64,000 nt of DNA from Jacaranda mimosifolia (GCA_018894105.1 CM032121.1:22230730-22294729); one strand, 5' to 3'; shown: positions 33,883-45,024, numbered from the stretch's first letter. The notes: generated by a model from the sequence alone, not told the origin. Translations and numbers: made by a program.

Positions 33883-36098
33883 TATTGGAATAGTGCCCTG
33901 CAGCCAATTAGATTGGCATGTAAACTATTTTACTTGTGATATAATCTTGATTGAATGAGATTCATTATAAATGGCCATTTTCATCTTATGCTTATTTTAC
34001 TTCACTGGCATTTGGTTAAAGCTCTTAAATCACACAAGACTACGAGACTTGGTCATGCATTAGGTAGTGATCATGAAATAAGTCTTACATGGTCGTGATA
34101 TTAAATCTTCCAAGTTATAGAATCTTATGAGATAGGGCATCTAAGATTCGGATATACTTGCACTAGCAATGTATAAATCTAAGAGTTTGATATTGCTCCA
34201 TTTCATGAGCAAAACATGTGAGACATAGGTGCATATTAGTGGGTGCTTGTTAGAGAACAAGTTCACTGAAGACCTGCCCAAATAATCCACTAGATAGCCA
34301 TAGTGGCAAGTTCTCCAGCTTATGCTAGTGCATATAATTAATCCTTTCACCAAAGGGTCTATGGTAACCTTGTGTTTAGGTCTTCATGCTTCAACTCTTC
34401 CATGACCATTTTGCGGGTTTTTCATGTTGAGCTACTTAGACATGGAGGTTTGTGAGATGTAAGATGGGATCCGATTCCTTGTCGTTGTGAAGGGTGAGTG
34501 CATCTTTTATTTATTCTATAATGATCGATTCTAAGGAGTCTTTGCGCAAGGTAGTATGACAATTTAGAAAAGAAAATTTTCAAAGATGAGGTCATAAATA
34601 AGAATTGAACATTGGGAATAGAAACATAGTTATCGAGGCTATTAGAGAGCTGACAAATATCTTGCCCTAGGCCTCTTTCGGAAGATAAGAGACAGAAGGA
34701 CCGTATTTGTATGGCAAGTGTAGAGTTAGAATGGCTTCTCCAAAAGCATATCCATTTCAGCTAATTTGTTGGGCTCCATAGGCTTGAGATTGGACATCGA
34801 TCATGGAGATTGGATACTCTTTAATTAATGGAGATTAATTGAATTGAGTCATTAGTTTAAAGAAGTTTAAACTAATGTGAATATTTTAATATTCTAGAAG
34901 TCACAAGAGTCGTGAGCCCATGTCCAATGAATGGTGGAACCTAATGGGTCATACACAAAAGCTAATTGGAAATCCTAATTGATGAAGAGAATTTTCTAAG
35001 AGTTAGAAAATTCCACCTTCACTGATTTTATGGAAGGAAATGGTTGACTAATTTTGTGGTCATTTTGGCTTGATCAATTTAATTGTTAAATTGATCTAAA
35101 TAGTTTAAGGGGTTAAATTAGACCAATTAAATTAATAAGTTAATTTAATTGATGCCACATGACTATCAATTGGTCAAGTTAACTTAAGAAGTTAACACCT
35201 TCTAGCTTAAAGAGTTAAGTCAAGGTTATTTAATTAAATTAAGGGGTTAATTTAATTAATGTGAAGAATTAATTTGGAAGGAAAATTCAAAATGAAAGAG
35301 TTCATTTGGAGTGCATTTGAATTTATTTGGATGACATTTAATGAGATGAAATGAAAATTTCAAATGAAATTCAAATGCAAGTGAAATGTGAATTTCACAT
35401 GCAACTTGCTTGCTTAGGTGGCACCTCATGGGAGGTGTGATGCCAACTAGAATCTCACCTTCCCTCCCTCTCTATATATAGAGAATATGGCTGGCCACTT
35501 GAGAGCTAGCTCGCAAGATTGTAGATCTAATTGTTAGATTCCATTTTTCCCTCCAATTTTGTGTAACTCTCTAATGTGTTGAGGCTTCACATTTTCTTCA
35601 CCTCTCGTCTCGTCCTAAATTTGGCCTTCATCCTTGCTCATATCTCCTTGAATTTTCATTTAATCTAGGAGAGATTTGGATTTTCCGTTGATGTGTAGAT
35701 CATCACATTAGAGGCAATACATTTGGATTGTTTGGTTTTTGAAGATCTATTGTAGTCCAGTCTGTTTGGAGGCATTTTTGGAGTGGCTTCCAATTTTCTA
35801 TTTTAGCTGAATTTTTTAATAGAGATTCATCCAGATTTTGGTGATCTTATATCCAAATTTCAGCAAATTCTGAGGTGATCTGGATAGGCAATTGTTGCCG
35901 AAACCTGCTGCGCCATTGGAAGACAGCTTTCAAATGTTGAAGTGTTCTTCCTCCTTTCCTTGGATTTTTAAGCATTCAATGTAATTCTTCATACAAATAT
36001 GAATTTAAAGCATGATTCGATCCTTGATTTCAGGTGTAGCTTAGTTAATAGCTATTTTGTGCTTTATTTATTAGATCCTAGTGCTACACTTGACATCA
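33883..36098 (+). repeat. Copia C1 LTR
   Basis: It begins TATTGGAATAGTGCCCTG (other copies begin TGTTGG) and ends TACACTTGACATCA, 2.2 kb. U3 (34000-35460) is well conserved with the other C LTRs. A TTAATT/GTTAA-rich array lies at 35080-35270. A TATATATA box lies at 35473-35480. The 3' part after the TATA is poorly conserved apart from CCTGCTGCGCCA at 35904-35915. Confidence 0.85.
35411..35480 (+). promoter_or_regulatory. C1 LTR promoter: hairpin and TATA box
   Basis: TGGCACCTC ATGG GAGGTGTGATGCCA forms a bulged inverted repeat at about 35418-35444, about 30 bp upstream of TATATATA (35473-35480). Equivalent positions in other C LTRs also hold inverted repeats. Confidence 0.6.
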
Positions 36099-36100
36099 AG

Positions 36101-36112
36101 GGATATCAGAGC
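36101..36112 (+). other. Primer-binding site of C1
   Basis: GGATATCAGAGC, a variant of TGGTATCAGAGC, lies two bases after the LTR end. It fits initiator Met tRNA priming. Confidence 0.8.
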
Positions 36113-37163
36113 CTAATTTCATGCTTTGGTTTGGATTTTTGATTGGTTGATGCATGTGGTGGAATGATCTAGATCTCCAAATACTTTATCCAATTTATGT
36201 ATTGGAGTGTTTGGATGATGATGCTTGTGGCTCCTTTGTTGATGAATTGAATTATGCTAATATGTGTTTTTAAGTGTTAATTCATATGTTAGTATGTTTT
36301 GATTCATAGTTGCTAATGTTGAATGTTGATTTAGCATTAGTTGATGTTGTTATATGTTAATGTAGCATGTTAAATTTGGCCTTAAGGTGTTTTGGTCATT
36401 TTTGGATTCAATTTGATTGAAGATTATTGGAGATTTTTGAAGAATAGTGATTTTCACTTAAACTTGATTTTTGAAGATTGTTTAAGCACTTGAAATTCCA
36501 TTTTTAAAAGGTGTTTTGAGTTTGGAATTTCATCTATAATATATGATTTGATGTTTAGGAAGTGTTTTTTGGTGCACAAAAATTGAGCCAAAAATAAGAT
36601 GACTCTATGCTAACCTTGAAATAAGGGAATTGCTAGCCCTAGCCGAGTAACGGGTGTCCTGGCGCATGTTTGTTTCACAGCTGTGCACTAGGCTCAATAG
36701 GCAGTGGCCAGTTTCGATTTTTCTCGAATCAAGACATGTTTTTGTGTTTTTTTTGTGACCAAAAGTGTATTGAATCATACTACATAGATGCACAAGTGTT
36801 GTGCAAGTTCTCAAAATTATGTTTGACATTTTTGACTGCTTTTAAAATCTTCTTAAAATTAATCTTCAATATTGATGAATAATTGTTATGCTATTCTTGC
36901 TTGGCCAATTAATTTTTTATGAGATAAACATTTAATTATTGGAGTTTAATGTTAATTCATGATTTATTTATTATTCATTTAAGTGTTGAATGGATGATGA
37001 ATGAATGGGGATGATCATGAGCCTTTAATATTGATTTTATTTGTTTCAAATTGTTGAAAAGGGTTGTATTAAATTGGGGCTTGCATGCTTTTTAATTTTT
37101 ATCTTGTAAAAGTTATAAGAGTAGAATCAGTAGGAGTGAGAATTTCTTTCTCATGTAAATGTT
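36113..37163 (+). other. C1 leader (partial)
   Basis: It aligns with the first half of the C2 leader (45025-about 46075) and, inverted, with the C3 leader (about 38961-40028). The antisense open frame at 36829-36605 begins MSNIILRTCTTLVHL, matching the C2 antisense frame at 45744. No sense coding domain is present. Confidence 0.65.
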
Positions 37164-38068
37164 GCTTCTTAGCTAAGGTGGTGGATCATATCCACATCAC
37201 TTAGATTCATTCTTCTTTCTATTCTTTGTAAAAACTTACAAAGATAAGAACCACATGTGATATCATATTTTCATGAGAAAGAATTTATCCTTAAATGCAT
37301 TTCAATAAAGTACATGCTCTTCTTGAGAGTTGCAAGGCATTCTTTGCAATATTGCGTCCAATGGTCTGTCTCGCCAAAGTAGAAACAATTAATATTGACT
37401 ATTTCCTTTATAATCTTCTTGACTTCACCATGTCTTTAATAGTTGTTTTCCCTTAGAGGAATAACTTTTCTTCCTTTTACCTCCCTTTTTAGCACCCCTA
37501 AAGCCCATAGACTTGGAGGAGGAAACAAGTATCAAAGGTTTGCCTTTGTCATGGTAGTCTCCTTTCTAGATCAACACTTTGATCAATAAAACTCAGTGAG
37601 GATGTGAGGATCAAATCCTTATGGAAATCAATGCCCATCACTATGTCCAAGTTGAAAAAAAAACTTCTCCAAGCCTAATCATCTTTAGACCATAGTCAAT
37701 GGCACATGACTTCACATCCATCCTAGCTTGAAAAATCTCCTTTGACAACATGAACGTCTCGTACCTCATTTGCTTTACAAATCTTGTAAACTTTAACCAA
37801 GGTACTATTCACATGTCCTTGAGACTTTTTAAGGTTTTGTAGATGCCATCATGAGACTAAGGGATAAGATGATCCTAAACCCAATTTATGAACTTTTCAT
37901 GTGTCTCTTGATCTACAATAATCCCCATGGGATTGGGAGCACCTTGAAATAGGACATATATCTGCTTCTAGGAATCTAGAACAATTTTTGAGGTTAAGTC
38001 AATAGTGGAAGTTAGGCTTGGTTGGTTTATTAGTTTCCAAAATAATCGTTGAGTGGTTTATCAGCCAT
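37164..38068 (-). pseudogene. C3 gag and protease start, broken
   Basis: The start ATG is at 38068-38066 (MADKPLN), matching C5 at 63268 (MAKNPLN). The central part aligns with the C2 gag near the LILTSLP / IDQS segment (about 37610). A Lys-rich stretch follows (about 37500-37440), and then a zinc-knuckle remnant near 37390-37350 in which the first Cys pair is partly lost (CFYFGETDHW...C). The sequence ends in the protease region near 37170. Multiple stops. Confidence 0.6.
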
Positions 38069-40028
38069 TTTTGAGATTTCACAAATCCTCAAAGGTGAAA
38101 AAGAGAATATAAGCATGTGATTGAATATTGATATAGAGAACATGTTCATGGTCTTTCAAGCATGTTTTTCTCCCACTATTTTATCAAATCCTTCACCCCT
38201 AGAAGAATTCGGGAAATCTCATTTCCTAGTTCAAGATCCTAAGGACGTACAAGTGAACCCACGACTCGTGAGATATCCACAAACAATCGAAAAGTAAGCA
38301 ACTTTTGCTAATTTTATCTCATACAACCCTTGATATATTTTGCCTCACTTTTCATATAGACCCACGACTCGTGAGACATCTACATTCCTAGGTATTAAAT
38401 CGAACCTACCAATCAAACTTCAACTCGAGACAGGCCCACGACATCACACGACTCGTGAGCCAATGCATGGGCGTTCTCAAATTGAATGTGCATCTCATGC
38501 TAAGTACATGGTAACATCTTTCCATTATAAATGTGACCCACAACTCATGAGACATCACACAAACAATGGTAGCAACGTCATGCCACATAGTATTAGTAGA
38601 AGGCATGGATTAATTAAATCTCTTTTAATTTATATCCATATTGACTTAATATTTTAAAATACATGGACATTCCAAGTGTTTTGCTTGTACAAATCTCATT
38701 ATTTTATCTTCTTATTTAGGTTCTCTATATCCTAATCATGTATCTCATACATCAATAGGATATGAAAAGCATAAATAAGTAAATACACGTAACATGCTCC
38801 TAGGGTAGGATGACCATGAGCCTAACCTAGTGATGCACTTAGAGCCATAGGTGTACCACTTAGTTGATTTTAAGTGGGTTGATTAAATCTAGCTATTATA
38901 TGAGTATATCCCATACATTCATGGGTCTTCATGCCTCCAATGGTCTTCTTTGCTCCTTGTAACATTTACATGAGAAAGAAATCCTCACTCCTAGTGATTC
39001 TACTTTCATAATATTTATAAGATAGAAATTAAGAGGCGTACAAGCCCCAATTTAATACAACCCTTTTCAGCAACTTGAAACAAATAAAATCAGTATTAAA
39101 GGCTCATGATCATCCCCATTCATTTATCACCCATTCAACACTTAAATGAATAATAAATAAATCAAGAATTAACATTTAATTCCATCAATTAAATGCTAAT
39201 CATATTAACCAAAAATTGGTCATGCAAAAACAAACATAACATTTATGCATCGTATTTTTGCCACAATTGGAAATCAACTTTAACAAGTTTTAAAATCAAT
39301 CAAAAGTGTCCCAACACATTTGTGAGACCTTGCACAACACTTGTGTATCCATTTTGTGTGTTTCAAAATAAGTTTGGTCACTAAAAGAACCAAAATAAAA
39401 GCTTAAAACTCATCCCAAACCCAATCGGGTGCTGCTAGCTGAGGTTTGAACACTATTGGGCAACAACTCTCGGCCACTACCCTAGTGTGTGCTGCTAAGT
39501 GCTAACATCTCCACTGTTTTTGGGCTAATGAGCAAGTCAAGTCATTTTTGGCTCAATTTTTGTGCACCAAGAATTTTAGAACAACTTCTAAACATCAAAA
39601 CACACATGGATGAAAATTTCAGATTAAAACACCTTTTAAAACTGAAAATATCAAGTGCTTAATGATGCTTGAAAAACAAGTTTAAGCAAGAATCATATTT
39701 TTCAAAAATCTCCAATTATATCCAATGTTATTGGACCCAAAAATGACCAAAACAACTTAAGGCCATTCACAACATGCTATATCAACATATAACACCGACC
39801 AATGCCAAATCAAAATTCAACAATAGGCAAAATTAATTAAAACATACTCATCACATGATTTAACATTTAAAGCACATAATAGCAAGATTTAATCCATTAA
39901 TCAAGGAGCCACAAACAAGATCATCCATATACTCCAACCCATCATATGGATCGAGTATATGGTGATATTGATCAATTCTTCATAAGAACCAATCATCCAA
40001 GCAAAATTCAAATTCATGCATGAATAAG
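38069..40028 (-). other. C3 leader with four palindromic motifs
   Basis: This is an untranslated leader of about 1.96 kb. Four evenly spread copies of the palindrome CACGACTCGTG occur at 38260-38270, 38363-38373, 38447-38457 and 38539-38549. The fourth has decayed to CACAACTCATG, which is what loss of two CpGs would give. C2 and C5 have a different motif at the same four places. Open frames 38340-38657 (+) and 38606-38406 (-) lie over these repeats and are not considered genes. Confidence 0.65.
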
Positions 40029-40040
40029 GCTCTGATACCA
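40029..40040 (-). other. Primer-binding site of C3
   Basis: In element sense it reads TGGTATCAGAGC, two bases after the LTR end at 40043. Confidence 0.85.
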
Positions 40041-40042
40041 CT

Positions 40043-42289
40043 TGAAAGTGTGTGTGGCACTAGGATCCAAATATTTAAAAAAAACTGAATAAAACTAGCT
40101 CGGACACATCCAGAAGGATCTAGACATGCATAGGATTCAGATTTAAAGAGGGAAATACTTTGATGAAACCAAAACTTAAGAAGCAAGAGAAAACATACTT
40201 TAATCCTTGAAGCTATCTCCTCACTGGCGCAGCAGGAACACCAATTGATTTCCGCAAGTTAAACACTTTCTTTTGAGCTGAAAATTTTATTGCACTCCCT
40301 CAGCACCTTGAAGATGCTACAGTCAAAATTTGGGCTTAATGGGAACCAAATAAGTCCTCCCAAAACTCAATGCAAATGGTTGTCAGAAACTACTTCAACA
40401 AGAGCAAATAGCGACCCAAACGTATTGCCTCTAACGATATAGTTCACACACCAAATGGATTGACCTTTTCTCTACAAAAATGGCTGAAGATATTTGCATA
40501 TAAATGAAGGAAAGAAGGCCAAGTATGGATAGGGAGGATGAAGGAGGTTGAAGAGATTTGTGGAGATTCTAACTATTAGATACCCACTACTAAGTTTGTT
40601 GTTGGGAAAATAATGCACACCTTGCACAATTGCTAGCAATGTGGCAGCCCCATCCTATATCTATATATAGGAGGAGGATGGTGTGTGGTCACACACCATC
40701 GTCAAGGAGGGTATAGCACATGTCCATGCTAAGGTGGCCACTAACAATTAATGTTAATGTGAATTTGAATATCATTTGGAATTTGCATTTCATCTAATGA
40801 AATGTCTTCCAAATGAATTCTAATTCCATATTAAATGAACCCTTCATTTAATAATATTCTCCAAAATAAACTCTCCAATTTTAATTAAATTAAACACTTT
40901 AATTTAGTTAATAATCCTTTGACTTAACTCTTAAGTCAAAGTGATTAACTCTTTAAGCTAGTCAAAATTAATTTAACTCTTAAATTAATTTAACCAATTG
41001 ATAGTCATGTGGCATCAATTAATTAACTCTTAATTAATTAATCTTAATTTAACTCTTAAATTAAATTGACCAATTTAACTCTAAAATTGATCAAGCTAAA
41101 AAATGACTCCAATTTTCACCTCCTTCAAAACCGGTCAAGATGAATTTTTTGACACTTAGAAAATTTTCCTTCCTTCAATACGTCATTCAATTTAGCTTTT
41201 ATGTGTGACTCATTAGGTTTTACCATTCATTGGACATGAGCTCAGAACTCCTTGTGACTTATGGAATATCAAATATTCACATTAGTTTACTCCTTTAAAC
41301 TTGGCGACTTAGTTCAATTAATCTCATTAATTGAAGAGTCCATAATCTTCATGGTTGATGTCCAACCTCAAGCCCATGGAGCGCAACTAATTTTCCAAAA
41401 TGAATGCTCTTGGAGAACCATTCTAGCATTAGGCGTACCATGCAAATATGGTCATTTCATCTCCTATCCCCATGAAAGATGCCTAGGGCAAGATAGTAGT
41501 CGACTCCCTAATAGCCTTAATACTATGCTTCTATTCTCAATGTTTGATTCCCTTAGTGACCTCATCTTTGGAAACACTTTTCCAAATTGTCACATCACCT
41601 TGCACAAGGATTTCTTGAAATCGATCATTATAGAACACATAGGAGTTGCACTCGCCATTCACAAAAATGAGAAGTCGAATTCCAATTTGGATCTCATAAA
41701 TCTCTATATCTGGTAGCTCATGCCCAATCTCAACCCGAGTGGCCCACTAAGTGACCAAGGAAGAGTCAAATCATAAAGACCAAATACAAGGTTACTATGG
41801 ATCCTCAGGTCAAAGGTCTAATAATATACACTAGCATAAGCTGGAGAACTTGCCACTACCAACTTACTACTTCGGCTATCTAGTGGATTCTTCAGGGTGC
41901 CCTCAGTGCCTTATTCTCTAACAAGCATCCACTAATATGCATCCATATCTCATATGGGATTGCTCATGGAACGGAGCAATATCCAACTCTTAGATTTATG
42001 CATTGTTAGTGCAAGTCTATCAGGATCTTAGATGTCTTATCTCGTAAGGTCCTATAACTTGGAAGATTTAAGATTACGATCGTGTAAGACTTATTCCATA
42101 ATCACCATCCAATGCGCGACCAAGTCCCGTATTCTTGTGTGATCTAAGGCTTCATCCAAATACCAGTGAAGTAAATAAGTAGCATAAGATGAAGACGACC
42201 ATATAATAAATATCATTTAATCAAGATTATCTTACAATAAAATAGTTCACAAGGCCAATCTAATTGGCTTGCGGGGCACTATTCCAACA
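40043..42289 (-). repeat. Copia C3 LTR
   Basis: In element sense it runs from TGTTGGAATAGTGCC (42289) to CACTTTCA (40043), 2.25 kb. The TATATATA box is at 40669-40662. The U5 block CCTGCTGCGCCA is at 40236-40225. The open frame 41261-41716 (+, 151 codons) is antisense within U3 and shows no known domain, so it is treated as chance despite its length. Confidence 0.85.
40662..40700 (-). promoter_or_regulatory. C3 LTR promoter: perfect 11-bp palindrome and TATA box
   Basis: GATGGTGTGTG GT CACACACCATC (40677-40700) is a perfect inverted repeat with 11-bp arms and a 2-base centre. It sits 7 bp upstream (in element sense) of the TATATATA at 40669-40662. Confidence 0.7.
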
Positions 42290-42802
42290 AAAAATACCAC
42301 GTGAGATGTGGTATAGCAAAGGACCTCACTACTCTTTCTTAAGAGTTTAGGGGTCTCCCGCTTATGTCAAGCGGTTAGTGGGAGACAAGTTGAATAGTAG
42401 ATCTACCTTGTGCAAGTTTATGGGATACCGAAGCGAGTCTTTGGGTTATTACTTTCATGATCCCTAGGAACAAAAGGTGTTTGTTTGGAGAAATGCCTAA
42501 TTTCTAAAAAAATAATTTCTATTAGATAGAAATGGCATTGTTGTTGAATTTGATGAAGTTCAAGATGATCATTAAATTCCACAAGCAATGGAAACTACTG
42601 AGCAACAAGAGCCTTACACATAACCTCTAAAAAGGTCGGACCGAATCAACAAGCAACTCGAATGGTTCACATTCCTTCATGAGATGGGCCAATCGGATAG
42701 TGATCTGAAGACCTTTGAGGAACATATGTTGGACATAGATTTGGGACATTGGCTAGACGCCATGAAATCTGAAATGGACTCCATATACTGCAACAAAGTT
42801 CA
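42290..42802 (+). pseudogene. Family C pol fragment (integrase end to RT start)
   Basis: It aligns with 48907-49410 of C2. It starts at the EMWYGKAPSYH-type position (read as a frame-shifted EMWYSKGPHYS...), continues through LKSLGYYF-type residues, and ends within the first RT residues at TACTGCAACAAAGTT. It then joins an LTR whose first bases are missing. It is probably the remainder of C1 pol, cut off on the left by C3. Stops are present. Confidence 0.65.
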
Positions 42803-45010
42803 TAGTGCCTTGTTAGTCAATTAGATTAACATTGCAAACTATTTCACTTGTGATACAATCTTGATTAAATGATATTCTTTAAATGGTCATCTTCAACTTA
42901 TGCAGATATTTACTTCACTGGCATTTGGTTGAAGCTTTTAGATCACACAAGACTATAGGATTTGGTCACGCACTGGGTGGTGATCATGAAAGAAGTATTA
43001 CACGGTTGTGATGTTAAAAACTTCAGAGTCGTAGGATCTTATGAGACTAAGGGCATCTAATATCCAGATAGACTTACACTAATGATGCATTAATCCAAGA
43101 GTTCGATATTGCTTCGTTTCAATAGCAATGCCATATGAGATATAGGTACATGTTAGTGGGTATCTGTTAGAGAAAAGGCACTGAAGACCCACCCGGATAA
43201 TCCACTAGATAGCCATAGTGGCTAGTTCTCGAGCTTACGCTAGTGTATGCTATTAGTCTTTTGACCTAATATTCTATTGTAACCTTGTGTTTAGGTCCTC
43301 ATGCTTTGATTCTTCCTTGGCTACGTAGCGGGTTGTTCAAGTGGACATTGGGTATGAGCTACTTAGACATAGATGTTTATCAGATTCAAGATGGGATCCG
43401 ACTCCTCGTCGTTGTGAAGGGACAGTACATCTCCTATGTATTCTATAATGATTGATTCCATAAAATCCTTGCACAAGGTAGTATGACAATTTAGAAAATG
43501 AGTTTTCCAAAGATGCGGTCATAAAGGGAATCGAACATTAAGAATAGAAACATAGAATCGAGGCTATTAGGGAGCCGAAAAATATCTTGCCCTAGGTCTC
43601 TTTTAGGAGATAGGAGAAGGAATGACCATATTTACATGGCACACGTAGAGCTAGAATGGTTCTCCAAAAGCATTCAATTCGGCTAACTAATTGGGCTCCA
43701 TGAGCTTGAGGTTGGACATCGACCATGGAGATTGGGTACTCTTCAATTAATGGAGATTAATTGAGTTGAGTCGATTAGTTTAAAGGAGTTTAAACTAAAG
43801 TGAGTATTTGATATTCTAAAGTCACAAAGAGTTGTGAGCCCATGTCCAATGAATGGTAGAACTTAAGGGGTCACACACAAAAGTCAATTGCATATCCTAG
43901 GTGATGAAAGGGAATTTTCTAAGAGTTAGAAAAGTTCCTACATGATTGATTTGAGAGGTTGACCGATTGACATAAATGTTGTGGTCAATTTTAGCTTGAT
44001 CAATTTAAGGAGTTAAACTAAGAAAAATAATTAAGAAGTTAATTATTTGGTGCCACATGACTATCAATTGGTCAAGTTAACTTAAAGGGGTTAAGTTAAC
44101 AATTGCTAGCTTAAAGGGTTGAGACTTAAAGAATTAAATCAAAGTAACTAATTAAATTAAAAGAGTTTAATTTAATTGAAATCGAGAATTAATTTTGGGG
44201 GGAGAAATTTAAATGAAATGTTCATTTGGTGTGAATTAGAATATATTTGGATGACAATTCATGAGGTAAAATGAAGATTCCAAATGAAATTCAAATTCAA
44301 ATTGAATGCCAACTTGCAATGCCAAGTTGGCAATCACCCCTTGAAGAAGGTGTGATGCCACCTTGGCATCACACCATTTTCACTCTATATATAGATATAG
44401 AGGAGGAAAGGGGGGTGGGGCAATCTAGCATCTAGTGTGAAGAATTAGATTCTCTCCACTTTTCCCTCCAATCTTCAAGTGTTGCCTCATGTGTTGAAGC
44501 TTCACTTTCTTTTCTTCTCTTACCTCCAAATCAAGCCTTCGTAATTGTGTATATTCTCTATATTCTCCAGTTAATATTAAGGAGAATAGGTTATTGCATT
44601 ATTGTGTGGATCTTAATATTAGAGGTAAGACAATTGGATTGCTCGCCTTTGGAGATCTAGTTTCTAACAGCGACCTAGAGGCAGTTTTAGGTGACCTTTT
44701 TGAGTTTTGATTGAGTTGAGTTTTGGACTGTAGATCTTGGAAGGTATTGTGGAGTTCCAGTAAGATTTTCAACTCAAACAAAAATTATTTGGTTGGGCAA
44801 ATCTGGTTGTTGCTCTGCTCAGCCACTAGAAGGCAGTTTTAAAAAGTCAAAAGCTTTCTTCTAGCTTCCTTGATTTTTGAGCAAGACAAGGTAATCCTCA
44901 TACCAAATCTGAATCAATGGCAAGTTTAGATCCTTGTTATCATGTGTATCCTAGTTAATTTAAGTTTCTAATGCTTTGATTATTAGATCCTATGGCTATA
45001 TGTGACTTCA
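42803..45010 (+). repeat. C2 left LTR, possibly shared with C1
   Basis: It begins at TAGTGCC. The first eight or so bases (TGTTGGAA) are missing at the junction with the upstream pol fragment. It ends GTGACTTCA. The TATATATA box is at 44386-44393. Near its 5' end it is more like the C1, C3 and C4 LTRs (AATTAGATT, AACTATTTCACTTGTGAT) than the C2 right LTR. Confidence 0.8.
44307..44393 (+). promoter_or_regulatory. C2 left LTR promoter: two hairpins and TATA box
   Basis: TGCCAACTTG CAATGC CAAGTTGGCA (44307-44332, 10-bp arms) is followed by GGTGTGATGCCA CCT TGGCATCACACC (44349-44375, 12-bp arms). Both are perfect. TATATATA follows at 44386-44393, only 11 bp after the second hairpin. Confidence 0.75.
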
Positions 45011-45012
45011 AG

Positions 45013-45024
45013 TGGTATCGGAGC
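45013..45024 (+). other. Primer-binding site of C2
   Basis: TGGTATCGGAGC, one mismatch from the initiator Met tRNA complement, lies two bases after the LTR end. Confidence 0.82.

Larger units (their letters stand above)
33883..37163 (+). mobile_element. Copia C1: 5' LTR plus leader, truncated
   Basis: Plus-strand member of copia family C, consisting of LTR 33883-36098, PBS 36101-36112 and about 1.05 kb of leader. The leader stops at CATGTAAATGTT (37163), where minus-strand C3 sequence begins abruptly. Its pol may continue as the fragment 42290-42802 on the far side of C3. Confidence 0.75.
37164..42289 (-). mobile_element. Copia C3: minus-strand element, 5' part only
   Basis: Reading leftwards it has LTR 42289-40043, PBS 40040-40029, a leader of about 2 kb, gag (38068-37320) and the start of protease. 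It then breaks off at 37164 against the C1 leader. The right edge (TGTTGG in element sense, 42289) abuts a plus-strand family C pol fragment. C1 and C3 therefore lie head to head. Confidence 0.75.

Noticed and set aside
38340..38657. 105-codon open frame in the C3 leader
   Set aside because: It runs over the repeated CACGACTCGTG motifs in an untranslated leader, antisense to the element, and has no counterpart in C2 or C5.
41261..41716. 151-codon open frame on the plus strand
   Set aside because: It lies antisense inside the C3 LTR U3, has no known domain, and the homologous stretches of the other C LTRs do not keep it open.
33883..42289. A single retrotransposon with inverted LTRs made by self-integration
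   Set aside because: Each LTR has its own PBS and its own copy of the leader, so two 5' ends are present. Simple inversion of one element would not duplicate the leader.
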